From assembly GCA_036426205.1 (NCBI GenBank), contig WSYH01000660.1, positions 62,001 through 126,000 on the forward strand: a stretch of DNA of 64,000 nucleotides. Direction: 5' to 3'. The DNA comes from Ascaphus truei (Eukaryota; Chordata; Amphibia; Anura; Ascaphidae). The notes under the pieces were generated by a model, which did no database searches, was not told the DNA's origin, and was given only the letters and a program-made list of their open reading frames with translations. Position numbers and translations under genes: made by a program. Of the stretch, positions 1 through 11,205 are shown in pieces. Numbering within the stretch: position 1 is the stretch's first letter; each line of letters starts with the position of its first letter.

Positions 1-1350
1 TTCAATAAGGTACAGTCAGACATCTTGCCGCCACACAAGACTTACGATTGTCCGATCGATCTAGTTCCAGGTTACTCCCTACCCAAGTCCAAGACCTACC
101 CCTTATCGTTACCAGAATCTCACGCTATGGATGAATATATCCAGGAGAATCTCAAGAAAGGCTTTATTCGTCACTCCAATTCCCCAGCAGGGGCTGGGTT
201 TTTCTTCGTCAAGAAAAAGGACGGGTCGTTGAGGCCTTGCATCGACTACAGGGGTTTAAACCACATCACTATTAAAAATCGTTACCCCCTTCCCCTTATT
301 ACCGAACTGTTCGATAAATTACAGGGGGCCAAGATTTTTTCCAAGTTGGATCTACGTGGTGGCTATAACCTGGTGTGCATCAGGAAGGGGGATGAATGGA
401 AGACGGCCTTCAACACGCGTAGTGGACACTACGAATATCTGGTAAGGCCTTTCGGCTTATGTAATGCTCCCGCTGTCTTCCAGGATTTCATCAACGACGT
501 CTTTCGTAAGGTACTCAATATTTTTGTTATTGTATACTTGGATGATATCCTGATTTTTTCCAAAGATCTCCAGGACCATATTTGCCACACCTCCTACGTC
601 CTTTCCCGTCTCCGTGAACACCATTTGTACGCCAAACTGGAGAAGTGCACCTTTCATCAGACCTCTACTCCATTCCTGGGGTATATCATTTCCGATGAGG
701 GGTTTATGATGGACTCCGGTAAACTTCAAGCAGTCACTGAATGGCCAAGACCCAACTCTCTCAAGGCCATACAACGTTTTTTAGGGTTCGCTAATTACTA
801 TCGTAAGTTTATACGGAGTTTTTCCACCATTGTGGCACCCATCACTGCGCTCACCAAAAAAGGAGCTGATCCTTCTGCTTGGTCATCCGAGGCCATCTCC
901 GCCTTTGAGACACTCAAGGAAGCCTTTATATCCGCACCTATTCTCCGTCATCCCAACATTGAACTTCCCTTCGTCCTGGAGGTCGATGCTTCTGATTATG
1001 GCGCTGGTGCCTTTCTTTCTCAGAGACCCACGCCCCAAGATAAGTTACATCCCTGTGCATATTTTTCCAAGAAATTCTCATCTGCCGAGAGGAACTATGA
1101 CGTGGGTAACAGGGAACTTCTGGCCGTGAAGATGGCTCTTCAAGAGTGGAGACACCTGCTGGAGGGGTCGAAAGAGCTGTTTAATATTCTCACGGACCAC
1201 AAGAACCTTCTTTACATAGAGAACACTCAACACCTTGGTCCACGACAGGCTCATTGGGCTCTTTTTTTTTCTCGATTCGATTTTCACCTTTCCTACTGTA
1301 TATCCCCGGGACCAAGAACGTAAAGGCAGACGCACTCTCCCGAATACATT
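1..1350 (+). pseudogene. gypsy pol: reverse transcriptase and RNase H (partial, frameshifted)
   Basis: The frame is open from base 1, so the true start is off the window. It copies element RNA into DNA and removes the template strand. The RT shows KLDLRGGYN (motif A), RPFGLCNAP (motif B) and the catalytic YLDD box near residue 170. It is followed by the connection region and an RNase H start ([15 protein letters not shown]). The frame closes at 1323 after the RNase H middle. The typical gypsy RNase H end ([12 protein letters not shown]) continues in another frame from about 1310, so a frameshift sits near 1310-1320. The domain calls follow standard gypsy motifs. The loss of function is inferred from the shift. 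Confidence 0.92.
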
Positions 1351-1431
1351 CTTCTGAAGAGATACCAGAGGAATCTTTGGAGACTATCCTTCCACAAGAG
1401 AGGATTCTCGCCACGTCTTCTTTCAAGAATC

Positions 1432-3182
1432 TTGACAAGATTTTGCACTCCGAGACGCATTCCCAAGGACTTGGTGGTTCCCGACAACAAACTTTTCGTA
1501 CCTTCAAAATTTGTTCCAGAGGTCCTGTCTTGGGGTCACTCCTCTAAATCTGCAGGTCATCCAGGTTTTAAGAAGACTACTGATCTCATTCGTCGGAATT
1601 TCTGGTGGCCAAGGATGTCTCAAGATATTCTGGAGTTTACCCGCGCCTGCCCGACGTGCGCTCAAAGCAAGACTCTCCATCAAAAGCCTCAGGGTTTTCT
1701 GTTACCCCTTCCAGTTCCCGACCGCCCCTGGACTTCATTGTGGAGTTGCCCAGGTCCAGAGGAATGAACACTATCTTGGTAGTCGTGGACAGGTTCTCGA
1801 AGATGTCCCATTTCATTCCACTTAAAGGATTACCCACCTCCCCTGCCCTTGCTGATATCTTTACGGAGCAGATTTTCCGGATTCATGGGATCCCTTCGTC
1901 CATTATTTCTGACAGAGGTTCTCAGTTCGTATCCAAATTTTGGAGAGCTTTCACAAAGAGATTGGGCATCTCTTCTTCTTTCTCTTCCGCCTATCATCCT
2001 CAGTCCAATGGACAAACGGAGAGAATCAATCAATCCCTGGAGAAGTACCTGAGATGTTTTATATCCGATTTCCAGGATGATTGGACTCAACTCCTCTCTT
2101 GGGCAGAGCATGCCGTCAATTCTGCCAAAAACGAGTCCACCCGGGAGTCGCCCTTCTTTATAAATGATGGGTTCCACCCTCCCTGTCTTCCCATCCCCAA
2201 CATTCCTTCTGGAGTACCAGCCGTAGATGAACGCATTTCTTCCCTCCAAACCGCATGGTCCAGGATTCAGTCTACCCTTCTCAACTCCTCCCGCATATCG
2301 AAACTACAGTCCGATCGTCGTCGTCGTTCGGTGCCCAGTTACAAACCAGGGGATTTGGTATGGCTCTCCTCTAAGAATATCCACCTCAAGGTACCATCTC
2401 CTAAACTGGCACCTGAGTTCCTGGGTCCCTTCCCTATTTGTGAACAAATCAATCCCGTGGCATTCCGGCTCCAACTACCACCCAGTATGAAGATTCCCAA
2501 TGTCTTTCATGTGTCCCTCTTAAAACCATTTATCTCCAGTCACTTCTTTCCGGATCTGACTCGTAAACCGGATCCCATTACTGTACAAAATAACGAGGAA
2601 TACGAAGTTCACTCTCTTTTGGATTCTCGCCTATCCTGGGGTCAGCTCCAGTTCTTAGTGCAGTGGAAGGGCTTTGGCCCTGAAGAGAGATCCTGGGTAC
2701 CTTCAAAGGACATTCATGCCCCAGCCCTTCTTAAGTCCTTCAGGAAAAAGTTTCCAGAGAAACCGTTCTTGGACCGTCCTGAGGCCGTTCCTGAAGAGGG
2801 GGTACTGTCAGGAATCGGCGTTCTCCTCGCTCCCCACACAGAGCACTCCCTCCCCGCAGTGAACCCCTGGACACACAAAACAATCCTGCCTTACCGGCCT
2901 CCACGGCTCCTCGCCCCTGCCGCCGTCGCGGGATCACTCCCCTCGGCGATTCCACTGCTCGGCGCCAGGCGCGCCCACGCCCTCCTGCACGCACACCTGC
3001 ACCATCCACTGGCTCGGTTCACACGCGTACACGAGTTACGGAGCATGCTCAGTCTGCACACTCTTATTTCCGTCCCCCGGACCTCAGGCTCCGCCCCCGC
3101 ACACTGCACGGGCATACTCGGGTTACTAACAAGACTCACCTGGTCTGTTATGCCTGCACCAATCTGCAGTGTCTCCCTGTAG
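1432..3182 (+). pseudogene. gypsy pol: integrase with HHCC finger, DDE core and chromodomain
   Basis: This part inserts element DNA into the genome. An H-H-C-C finger lies at about 1525-1665 (GHPGFKKT, then CPTCAQSK). The frame then shifts near 1740 into the core, where the three acidic residues are visible: D in LDFIVELP, D in SDRGSQF and E in QTERINQ. After the core comes a GPF/Y-like module (FLGPFPICEQINPVAFRL), then a chromodomain at about 2600-2750 (YEVHSLLDSR, VQWKGFGPEERSWVP), which in this family targets chromatin. The frame runs on into the LTR and stops at 3180-3182. One frameshift makes it a pseudogene. Confidence 0.92.
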
Positions 3183-3595
3183 CTCCTAATCGGGCCTTCC
3201 TGCTTTATCTAGCTCCTCTCTGCTCTCAGTCTTTGCTCGACATAGTCTCTGTATGGAAGTACTTCTGGATTCTCTCAGTGTTTTCACAGGTTCTGACGCA
3301 GCTCGTACGACTACCCCCTCTGGCTCTCGATCTCGGCACTCCTTGGACAACGCTCACTCTGGTAACGGCTTGGACTACGACCTATCTCCACTCTCCACTC
3401 CCTGACTTTGGCAAGGCATCATTCACTCTACCTCTACAACCGGTACCGGCAAGTATTGTCTACCTTATTACACCTGGTCTGGCAACGCTTCATACCACAC
3501 TCCGGACACGCTCCCTTTGCTGCGGGTGCGTGTATTACCACTTCCCCCTTCAGCGCAGGGGACGGGTCTGGTCTGCGGGCAGCACCGGCGTAACA
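2806..3595 (+). repeat. 3' LTR of the chromodomain gypsy element
   Basis: The LTR start is placed at TGTCAGGAATCGG, directly after a purine tract (GAAGAGGGGGTA) that follows the chromodomain. The end at ...GGCGTAACA gives TGT...ACA termini and about 790 bp. The 5' copy is not in the window, so the right boundary is a best guess from the termini. Confidence 0.6.
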
Positions 3596-3605
3596 GGCGA
3601 CCATA

Positions 3606-4002
3606 CACTGGCGACACACTTTATTCGAGCTCGGCTAGTCCCACGAATTCGGGTATACCCGGGTGTATTGAGGTTTGTGACTGTTTTCTGCCCGAGTGCA
3701 TTGAGGTATTTTCCAGGCAGGGATTGAAGCATTTTATTCCCGCTGGCTGCAATACTGCACAGTATATATATATATACTGCATTACAATTCATGAATTTAT
3801 GCCATCTAGTAGACACGCGAAGCATTGCAGCCTATTAAATCCTAATCATTATCATTTAACAGATCAGCCGCCCGTCAGCCAGGCATGAACCCAGGCTGGG
3901 AAGGCAAACGCAACGGGGCTTGTCAGAGGTGAGGAGCGGCGCATTCCAGGTATCTGCCAGGTAGATACTGGGTATTTGCTCGAATAAAGTGTGTCGGTGC
4001 AG
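3606..4002. mobile_element. 397-bp TA-target MITE, copy 1
   Basis: A short transposon with roughly 25-bp imperfect terminal inverted repeats: CGACACACTTTATTCGAGC at the left and its reverse complement at the right. It is flanked by TA at 3604-3605 and 4003-4004. Its middle includes an AT-repeat and ends in a segment shared with the copy at 9014-10235. No transposase is encoded. The TA duplication suggests mobilisation by a Tc1/mariner-like enzyme, which is inference. Confidence 0.72.
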
Positions 4003-4026
4003 TACTCCTTGCCGTCGCGCATGCGC

Positions 4027-4440
4027 CTCTGGTTCCTGTTTTAACAATGGAAATTTAGCAGAACGTTTGGATAATCCTATAACTATTAGAGACCTGGTAT
4101 ATGATAATAATATAATAATAATAGCATGTTCTTGTATAGCGCTGCTAATTGTCTTTACTGAGACATTTTGCAGGCACAGGTCCCTGCCCCGTAGAGCTTA
4201 CAATCTATGTTTTTGGTGCCTGAGGCACAGGGAGATAAAGTGACTTGCCCAAGGTCACAAGGAGCCGACACCAGGAATTGAACCAGGCTCCCCTGCGCAA
4301 TCTCAGTGTCAGTCAGTGTCTTTACTCACTGAGCCACTCCTTCTCCACATGATGTTGTAATGGGAACACCCAGTGACTAATATGTTGGCTTCTAATGAGA
4401 CGCGTATTCTCATGCTGCACATGTTGTGCTAGAACAGGCA
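4027..4440. repeat. Dispersed repeat split by a SINE
   Basis: The flanks 4027-4105 and 4349-4420 join into one sequence that is present uninterrupted at 38790-38925 (shared TTAACAATGG, ACTATTAGAGACCTGG, GGGAACACCCAGTGACT). Removing the SINE and one ATGAT restores the match. Class unknown. Confidence 0.7.
4106..4347 (-). mobile_element. tRNA-headed CORE/L2-tailed SINE
   Basis: On the minus strand it begins with a tRNA-like head with an A box (GTGGCTCAGTGAG) and a B box (GGTTCAATTCC). It continues with a CORE-type segment (GTGACCTTGGGCAAGTCACTT), then an L2-like tail (ATTGTAAGCTCTACGGGGCAG) and ends in an ATT repeat. It is flanked by ATGAT at 4101-4105 and 4349-4353. A LINE of the L2 group probably supplied the machinery. 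Confidence 0.78.
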
Positions 4441-5361
4441 CAGGGAGAACAGAACCCCACTGGAGAGCACTCAAACATGTACATAAATCACAGTGTGCTT
4501 GAATGGAAAAAGTCGTAAATGAAATGAGGAGTGAGTGAATTAAAATAATTGTTTAATGGGAGTAATGACTCAACTAAAATGGGTAGAACACTCGGTTGCC
4601 AGAGTAGATTGGACTCAAGGTGAGCCAAAAAAGCGCATGGAGTGTGGGCTATCACCCTTGATGATATACACAGGGTGTAGCTAGATGAATGTTTATAGCG
4701 AGGTGGCCTATGTCTGCTGGATAATAACACAGGTGCAGCCACTCTGTGGTAGCTGTGGCAGAAAACGTCAGGGATAGGAATACTCACACTTAAGTTAGTA
4801 TGGGTGAGTCAGCCTACCCATGTGATCATAGGTGTTGGAAGCAGATTGAACACTGCAAATGTCAGTGTCAGTGAGCTGTCACAGAGACTGCAGTTATAGC
4901 TATGTATAGCCAATAGTAAGGCGGTCCACACAAATAGACCACTGCAAGTGTCAGTGATAGTAGCTGTCATAAAAAGACGCCGTCTTGACAGAAAGGCAAA
5001 TATCACACACTGGATATATCACCAGTGTAGGAGCACCCCTGAGGGGGGTGTCTATTAAGAACACAAAAGGTGACTGTTGCTGCAATAAATAAAAGGAGAA
5101 CAGTAGTACACAAGTAGTGTCTACTCACACCTCGGTAGGTAAAAACAAAATAAATATCCGGTAAAAATAAAATAGCAGACCCTGTGGTAGCGCTGGATAG
5201 CTATACACCTACTTGCTAGTGCTGGGTGTATTAAAGTTTGCCACGGGTGCTGCTCAGGTAAGTTTACATGCATATGCATAACTCCGTGTTAAGGAGCTAG
5301 TATGAGACGGTCGCGCTCCGATCACGAGCGTTGGTCCCGCCCCTTTGACGTGATGACGTCA

Positions 5362-5400
5362 CTGCCGATGTACGTTTCGCAAGGCATGCTTTCTCAAGGC
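5362..5400 (-). other. Decayed hammerhead-like motif in the Penelope 3' region
   Basis: On the minus strand, TTGAGAAAGC...GCGAAACGTA resembles the hammerhead core (CUGANGA...GAAA...UH). Two core positions differ and no stem I is apparent. Its position downstream of the Penelope ORF is where such ribozymes are known to lie. Confidence 0.3.
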
Positions 5401-5668
5401 TGGGTAGGGGCGTGTGTACAGCCCCACCTTTTAAAGGAGAACGTGAGCTCTGATAGGTTAGCAAGTGTCCTATTCAAGGACTGTAGTTAGGTAAATAACG
5501 TGTGTAGTGTTCATATTGGAGCCACAGCGCTGGATAGGGGCGTGTGTATAGCCCCCACTTGAGCACAGAGAGCATAGGCTCTGATAGGTTGATAGAGTAT
5601 CCTATTCAAGTGCTCTAGATACGTGGGTAGCGTGTGTAGTGTTCATAATAGAATCTCAGCGCTGTCCA
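5400..5668. repeat. Two tandem ~130-bp repeats
   Basis: GGGGCGTGTGTA...GAGCTCTGATAGGTT...CGTGTGTAGTGTTCATA occurs twice in a row, at about 5405-5525 and 5535-5655, with moderate divergence. It belongs to the non-coding 3' part of the Penelope-like element. Confidence 0.7.
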
Positions 5669-5857
5669 TAAGCGTCCACTGCAAACATGGGAGCTGACAG
5701 CATGTAAGCATAAAATGAGGAAAGGCTATGGGAATAGCACAATATATGGTACGTGGTCACAAAGACCTACTGAAGGTCATATGAGGACACAAATGTACTC
5801 AGTGAAACACGGCTAAATATTGGGGCTAGATAAAGGGGCTAAAAACAAAGCTGTCAG

Positions 5858-6606
5858 TCAGGCCATTAGGGGATAAGGTTTGGAGTGTATAAATCTACGG
5901 GACTCTATTTCTAATAGTTCCTGGTCCCAGTTCCCCTTTCTGATGCCCATGGAGAGCTGGTCTATGCCCTTGAAGGTGAGTACTGTATGGTCACCCCGGT
6001 GGTTGTCATTCACATGCCTAACCACCGGAGTGTCCATGCCATTAATAATGCTTCCTAGGTGTTCAAGGACGCGTGTCCTAAAGGGGTGTCTAGTCTTCCC
6101 TATATACTTCTTGGTGCAAGTGCATTCTGCCATATATATGACTCCTGAGGTTCTGCAGTTAATAAACTTGAGTATACTAAACGTGCGTGTGTTGTCCCAG
6201 TTTTTGAACGTTTTAGCGTTCACAATGACAGAACAAGCTTTGCAATTATTACAGTTGAAGCAGCCTGGGGTTTTATTGGGAAGCCAGGTTTTATTGATGG
6301 GAGCCTCAAAATGGCTCTTTACCAACGGTCGCGTAGGTTCTTTGACCTGCGACTGGTCGTCTCTGGATATGGCTTAAGTACTTCCTTGAGGTCCTCATCG
6401 GCTCTGAGGATATGCCAATGTTTGTTAAATGCACACCTCGCTTGGTTCCATTGTTCATTATAGGTGCCGATGAACCTGATGGTGATAGTAGATCTGTTTT
6501 CCACTTTCTCTTTGAGTAGATCTAACCTCGGGGTGTTTTTAGCTTTTTTGTATGCCTTTTGAACCATGTTTTTGCTGTAACCACGTGCCAAGAATCTATC
6601 CCTCAT
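5858..6606 (-). pseudogene. Penelope-like linker and GIY-YIG endonuclease (frameshifted)
   Basis: The first frame (6606-6319) holds the basic linker after the RT (RGYSKNMVQKAYKKA, FIGTYNEQW). A shift near 6320 leads into the second frame (6325-5858). That frame carries a Cys cluster (CFNCNNCKAC) followed by the GIY-YIG core: GVIYMAECTCTKKYIGKT, a conserved Arg in FRTRVLEH, and a downstream Glu-rich end (DQELLEIESRRF). The nuclease nicks target DNA for integration. It ends with TAA-type closure near 5858. No intact protein can be made across both shifts. Confidence 0.86.
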
Positions 6607-7581
6607 AAGTGAGGCCTGTTTCTCGAACTCTTGGTGCAGTTCCGCTTAATTCGCAGAAACTGCCCTATAGGAATGCCTTTGATAAGGTTGGGTGGATGAT
6701 GTCTCGTAGCCCTAAGGATGCTGTTAGTAGCAGTGCTCTTCCTATAAATGGTGCTACTAATCATCCCTGTAGGTTCGATTTGTATAGTGAGGTTGAGAAA
6801 GTTAATTTTATCAGGACCAATCTCGTACGTGAGTTTCAGATTATTGGAGTTCTGGTTCAGTCCATCAATGAATGCCTTGAGGAGGTCGGTAGATCCCCTC
6901 CACATCAAAAACACATCATCGATGAATCTGTACCACATATCGATGTGGTCCGTGAATGCCTCGTTAATCTCACCAAAAACCACTTCTGCTTCCCACCAGC
7001 CCAGGTACAGATTCGCATAGGATGGGGCACATTTAGTCCCCATCGCTGTGCCCTGGATCTGGTGGTAAATTTTGTTATTGAAAAGGAAGTTTTTGATGAG
7101 TACATAGTCAAGGAGTTTGACCAGAAAGGTACTATGATCTTTAAATGCGGCCCCCCTGGCTCTCAGGAAGTATGATACTGCTTCTATACCTTTGGAATGG
7201 GATATAGATGTGTACAGTCCCTCGACATCCAATGATACTAGAATGGTGTCTTCCATAACTGTAATATCGTTAAGTTTGTTGAGGGTGTCTTTTGTATCCC
7301 TTAGGTACGATGGGAGGGCTGTTACAAAGGGTCTTAGTATGTGATCAATGTAATTACTGGCATGCTCAGTAAGATTCCCAATGCCAGAGACTATGGGACG
7401 TCCTGGGGGGGGTTTGTTTTTTATGTATTTTAGGTAAGGAGTAAAAGGTGGCAATTTTGGGGAATTGAACAATGATAAAGTCCATTTCACTTTGGGTGAT
7501 AAGGTTGGCATGGAAAGCTTCCGTCAGAGTACTGTGAAGTTCTTTCTCGTACTCTAATGTAGGGTCACTAGTGTGGACCAT
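6603..7581 (-). pseudogene. Penelope-like reverse transcriptase (frameshifted)
   Basis: The N-terminal RT segment with YSLPKIHKK lies in one frame (7581-7366). The rest is in a second frame (7511-6603), so a shift falls at about 7420. In the second frame I see GRPIVSGIG, the motif-A stretch LVSLDVEGLYTSI, the motif-B stretch QGTAMGTKCAPSYANLY and the catalytic box FIDDVF, in the order expected for this RT family. The thumb region follows (INFLNLTI, YRKSTATN, HHPPNLIKGIP). The frame ends at 6603 and the element continues in the next frame. In these elements the RT primes on the nick made by the nuclease, which here is encoded just downstream. Confidence 0.88.
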
Positions 7582-7692
7582 GTAACAGGTCCTATCTGAG
7601 AGCAGGCGTTTATTCTCTGTTACATAATCATCACTCCTAGTGACCCTACATTAGAGTACCAAAACCCCTCCCCCCCCCAGGACGTCCCATAG
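7391..7692. repeat. Foldback at the 5' end of the Penelope-like element
   Basis: CTATGGGACGTCCTGGGGGG (7391) recurs inverted at about 7672-7692. CTCTAATGTAGGGTCACTAG (about 7551) recurs inverted at about 7638-7657. The right arm lacks the 130 bp that separate the two motifs in the left arm, so it is a deleted inverted duplicate. Confidence 0.75.
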
Positions 7693-7697
7693 TTCAA

Positions 7698-9013
7698 TTG
7701 TTCCACACAAACACACGCTCTGTAGATTCCCAGTTTGTATTATGGGAGGCTCACAAAGCGACGCTGAGGGGCATACTAATTAGCACCACAGCTAGGAGAA
7801 AACGGGAAAGGGACTCTAAAATTATGAAGCTTCAATTGAGATTACACTCCCTTACATCACACAATAAGAGTAACCCAGACCCGCAAACCCTACAAGAATT
7901 GAAAGATACCAAAATTGAATTAAACATGTTGTTGACCTCCAGGGCAGATAACGCGCTAAGTTGGTCTAAGAGGAAATTTTATGAAAAAGCGAACAGGCCG
8001 GATACTATGCTGGCTCGAGCGTTAAGAGACAGACAAGTGAGGTTTAATATCCAAGCTGTACGCTTAAAATCAGGCACCCCCACGGCCAATCCAAAGAAAA
8101 TAGTAGAAGAATTTGGTTTGTTCTATGAAACATTATATAATGGAGAGAAAGTGGTACATAACGCTAAAACGAGCAAGAAGCTGAGAGATTTCTTAGCCAG
8201 CTCAAAACTAGGGAGATTGACAGAGGCAGAGAGAGAGGCCATGGGCGCTGATTTCTCTTTAGAGGAGGTGTCACAAGCCATTAAGGAACTCAAACCCTCA
8301 AAAGCCCTAGGGCCAGATGGCTTCTCGGGGCTATACTATAAGAAATTTGCCAAAGTACTAGCCCCTAGGTTGCTCCACACGTTCAATGCAATATTAGCAG
8401 GAGCCCCCATCCCCAGAGAGATGTTATAGGCGTCTATATCATTAATCCATAAACCAGGTAAAGATCCACTGGACTGCAAAAGTTATAGGCCCATATCCCT
8501 AATCAATACTGATATTAAAATATACGCTAAACGATTGGCCAATAGATTATGTCTAATCCTACCAGACTTATACACCCAGATCAGGTCGGATTCATCAAAG
8601 GCAGACAGGCAGAGGACAATACTCGGCGATTTATTGATCTGGTAGAATTGGCTAATAAAAATAACACACAAAGAATGCTGTTAAGTCTGGATGCAGAAAA
8701 AGCTTTTGATAGGATAGACTGGCCTTAACTGGAGGAGACGCTTGCGGCATTTGGCTTTGGGGATCAGGTGAGTAGAGCGATTCTCTCGCTGTACTCAGGA
8801 CCTACCGCCAGGGTAATACACAGGGCTTTCCATCTCACCCCTTTCAAATTAAGCGTGGCACGAGACAGGGATGTCCATTATCCCCTCTTCTGTTCGCTCT
8901 ATGTATAGAACCACTGGCGGCGCAAATTAGAGGCAACCCGGACATCTCAGGGTTAAATGCATATTCTCAAACACATAAAGCAGCCCTGTACGCAGATGAT
9001 ATCCTACTAGTTA
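7698..9013 (+). pseudogene. L1-like ORF2: linker and first part of RT
   Basis: The open part (7698-8429) covers the region after the endonuclease and RT motif 0/1 (LKPSKALGPDGFSGLYYKKF). An in-frame TAG ends it. The RT continues past the stop ([20 protein letters not shown]), then in shifted frames ([23 protein letters not shown] with a TAA just after, and YADDILLV). The catalytic YADD lies immediately before the MITE insertion at 9014. The enzyme would perform target-primed reverse transcription. This copy cannot. Confidence 0.85.
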
Positions 9014-9923
9014 CAGTACCGACACACTTTATTCTCGCTCGGCTAGTCCCGCGAATTCGGGTATACCCTGGTGTATTCAGGTTTGTGATCGTTTTCTGCC
9101 AGAGTGCATTGCTTTATTTTCCCGGCAGGGATTTAAGCATTTTATTCCGGCTGGCTGCAATACTGCAATGCTGTGTAAAAACACATGGGGGCGCTTGCGA
9201 GCTGTTCTCTTTGAAGCCGTCCCCTATAATGAATTGTAATGCAGTATATATACTGTATATATATATATACTGTATAACAACAACCCCTATAAGCCCTAAC
9301 ATACAGTACTGTACACATACAGTACTGTATATACACATACATAAATGATACTACTGTATGGGCGGCGGGGGCAAGATGTGTTGGCAGCAGAGAGAGATCC
9401 GCTGCTCTCTCTCTGCGCAAACATCGGCACATAAAAAATTATTTGAAATACATTTTAATTGATAGTGTAGATGTGCAGGGGGTCTCCGGAGCTGAACCGC
9501 GTTGGTTTCAGGTCTGGGGACCCCTGCTCCCTGAGAACAGCCCCCTTTATGAGGTGCCGGTATCCCTCTGCTTGGTTTAAAGGTCCCGATCACGTGATCG
9601 CGGCCTGTAAACCAAGCAGAGCAGAGGGATACCGGCACCCCCTAAAGGGGCCTGTATCTCGGGGAGCAGGGGGTCCCCAGACCTGAAACCAACGCGGTTC
9701 AGCTCCGGAGACCCCCTGCACATCTACACTATCAATAAAAATGTATTTAAAATAATTTTTAATGTGCCGATGTTTGCGCAGAGAGAGAGCAGCGGATCTC
9801 TCTCTGCTGCCAACACATCTTGCCCCCGCCGCCCATACAGTAGTATCATTTATGTATGTGTATATACAGTACTGTATGTGTACAGTACTGTATGTTAGGG
9901 CTTATAGGGGTTGTTGTTATACA

Positions 9924-9979
<56 letters not shown>

Positions 9980-10235
9980 TGTGTATATACAGTACTGTAT
10001 ATATATATACTGCATTACAATTCATGAATTTATGCCATCTGGTGGACACGCGAAGCATTGCAGCCTATTAAATCCTGATCATTATCATTTAACAGATCAG
10101 GCCCCCGTCAGCCAGGCATGAACCGTGGCTGGGAAGGCAAACGCAACGCGGCTTGTCAGAGGTGAGGAGCGGCGCATTCCAGGTATCTGCCAGGTACAAA
10201 CTGGGCATTTGCTCGAATAAAGTGTGTCGCAGCAG
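9014..10235. mobile_element. TA-target MITE, copy 2, enlarged by an internal palindrome
   Basis: It begins CAGTACCGACACACTTTATTC and ends CTCGAATAAAGTGTGTCGCAGCAG. TA lies at 9012-9013 and 10236-10237. The outer parts match copy 1 (3606-4002). The middle is replaced by a long palindrome. It sits exactly in the LINE RT frame, which fixes its borders. Confidence 0.8.
9229..10025. repeat. ~800-bp palindrome (foldback) inside the MITE
   Basis: ATGAATTGTAATGCA at 9229 reappears inverted at 10011-10025. The arms stay nearly identical inward to a centre near 9590 (GATCACGTGATC). Arms are about 360 bp, and the right arm also has a TA repeat of about 65 bp (9923-9977). Shared blocks include GGGTCTCCGGAGCTGAACC and its inverse. 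No coding capacity seen. Confidence 0.85.
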
Positions 10236-11205
10236 TATCTCAAAGCCCCTCACCTCCTTGCCAAACCTCTTGGATTTATTGGACAGATTCTCGAACATTT
10301 CGGGATTTAAAATAAATCAAGCTAAATCTGAAGCCCTCAACATCAATCTCCCTAGACACGTAGAGAAGTTATTGCAACTGAATTTTAACTTCCACTGGCA
10401 ACAGAAATACATAAAATATCTAGGAGTCCACATAACAAAGAACATCAAAGACATTTACAATGCAAATTACCCCAACCTAATTCGGACATTGATAGCTGAC
10501 CTTCATAAATGGTCCTCTATACGAATATCCTGGATAGGTAGGATACATAGTATCAAAATGAACCTACTCCCCCGTATCTTATACCTTTTCCAGACGTTAC
10601 CAGTGCCACTCAGACTGAAGGATTTGATCTCACTTCAGTCTGAAATCTCAAAATTTATCTGGGGAGGGAAAAAACCGAGAGTCAACAAATTAAATATGAA
10701 AAGATCTGTCCTAGCGGGGGGCCTAGCGGTACCCTGCCTGCTCTCATATTACAAAGCGGCTCAATTAAGCCAAATTGTTCAATGGCAATCCAATCCACAT
10801 TTAAAACAGTGGGTGGAATTAGAGAGTGCTGCCTGCGCTCATTTGAAAATACGCAACTTGATTTGGCTTAAAACAGCACGACGATCTGCTGACATGCCGC
10901 TTTCCTCAATGACCAACTCGTGGTCTATCTGGGAGGCCAATAAGATTAAATACTCCCTCACAACGAGTAATTCTTCAATGTCCCCAATTTGGAACAATCC
11001 CAAGTTCGCTCCTGGCCTACTAGAGGGAGATGCATCAATTTGGAAACAAAAAGGTTATATACGAATCAAAGATCTGGAGGGATACAATAGCAAGATTAAA
11101 ACGTTTGATCACGTCAGACTAGAAAAAGATATACCCCGCTCAGAATTCTTTAGGTACCTCCAGCTCCGAGCATTTTATAACAAATTGGTCCCATACCCCC
11201 CCTGA
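10236..11205 (+). pseudogene. L1-like ORF2: RT thumb and following region
   Basis: The frame resumes directly after the MITE. Removing the MITE plus one TA brings YADDILLV into frame with ISKPLTSLPNLL, so the interruption is a clean insertion. Visible family motifs are FSNISGFKINQAKSEAL, IKYLGVHITK and ISWIGRIHSIKMNLLPRILY, which are the L1 RT thumb and post-RT signatures. The frame closes at 11205, where the element passes to another frame. The apparent ATG at 10153 lies inside the MITE and is not a real start. Confidence 0.85.

Larger units (their letters stand above)
1..3595 (+). mobile_element. Ty3/gypsy chromodomain LTR retrotransposon, 5' part outside window
   Basis: The window opens inside the pol gene of a Ty3/gypsy retrotransposon. 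Domain order is RT, RNase H, zinc-finger integrase, integrase core, chromodomain, 3' LTR, which is the standard chromovirus order. Gag, protease and the 5' LTR lie upstream of base 1 or are lost. At least two frameshifts (about 1320 and 1740) break pol, so this copy is dead. Confidence 0.93.
4450..7692 (-). mobile_element. Penelope-like element (GIY-YIG type)
   Basis: A minus-strand retroelement. It codes an RT followed by a Cys-rich linker and a GIY-YIG endonuclease, the defining pair of canonical Penelope-like elements. The Cys cluster before the nuclease recalls the Neptune clade. The 3' flank (4450-5860 on the plus strand) holds tandem repeats and a decayed hammerhead-like motif. The 5' end is a foldback at 7391-7692. 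Several frameshifts make it inactive. The lower boundary near 4450 is approximate. Confidence 0.82.

Noticed and set aside
10153..10235. ATG start for the LINE segment ending at 11205
   Set aside because: It lies inside the MITE right end. The real LINE frame enters at 10236 from 9013.
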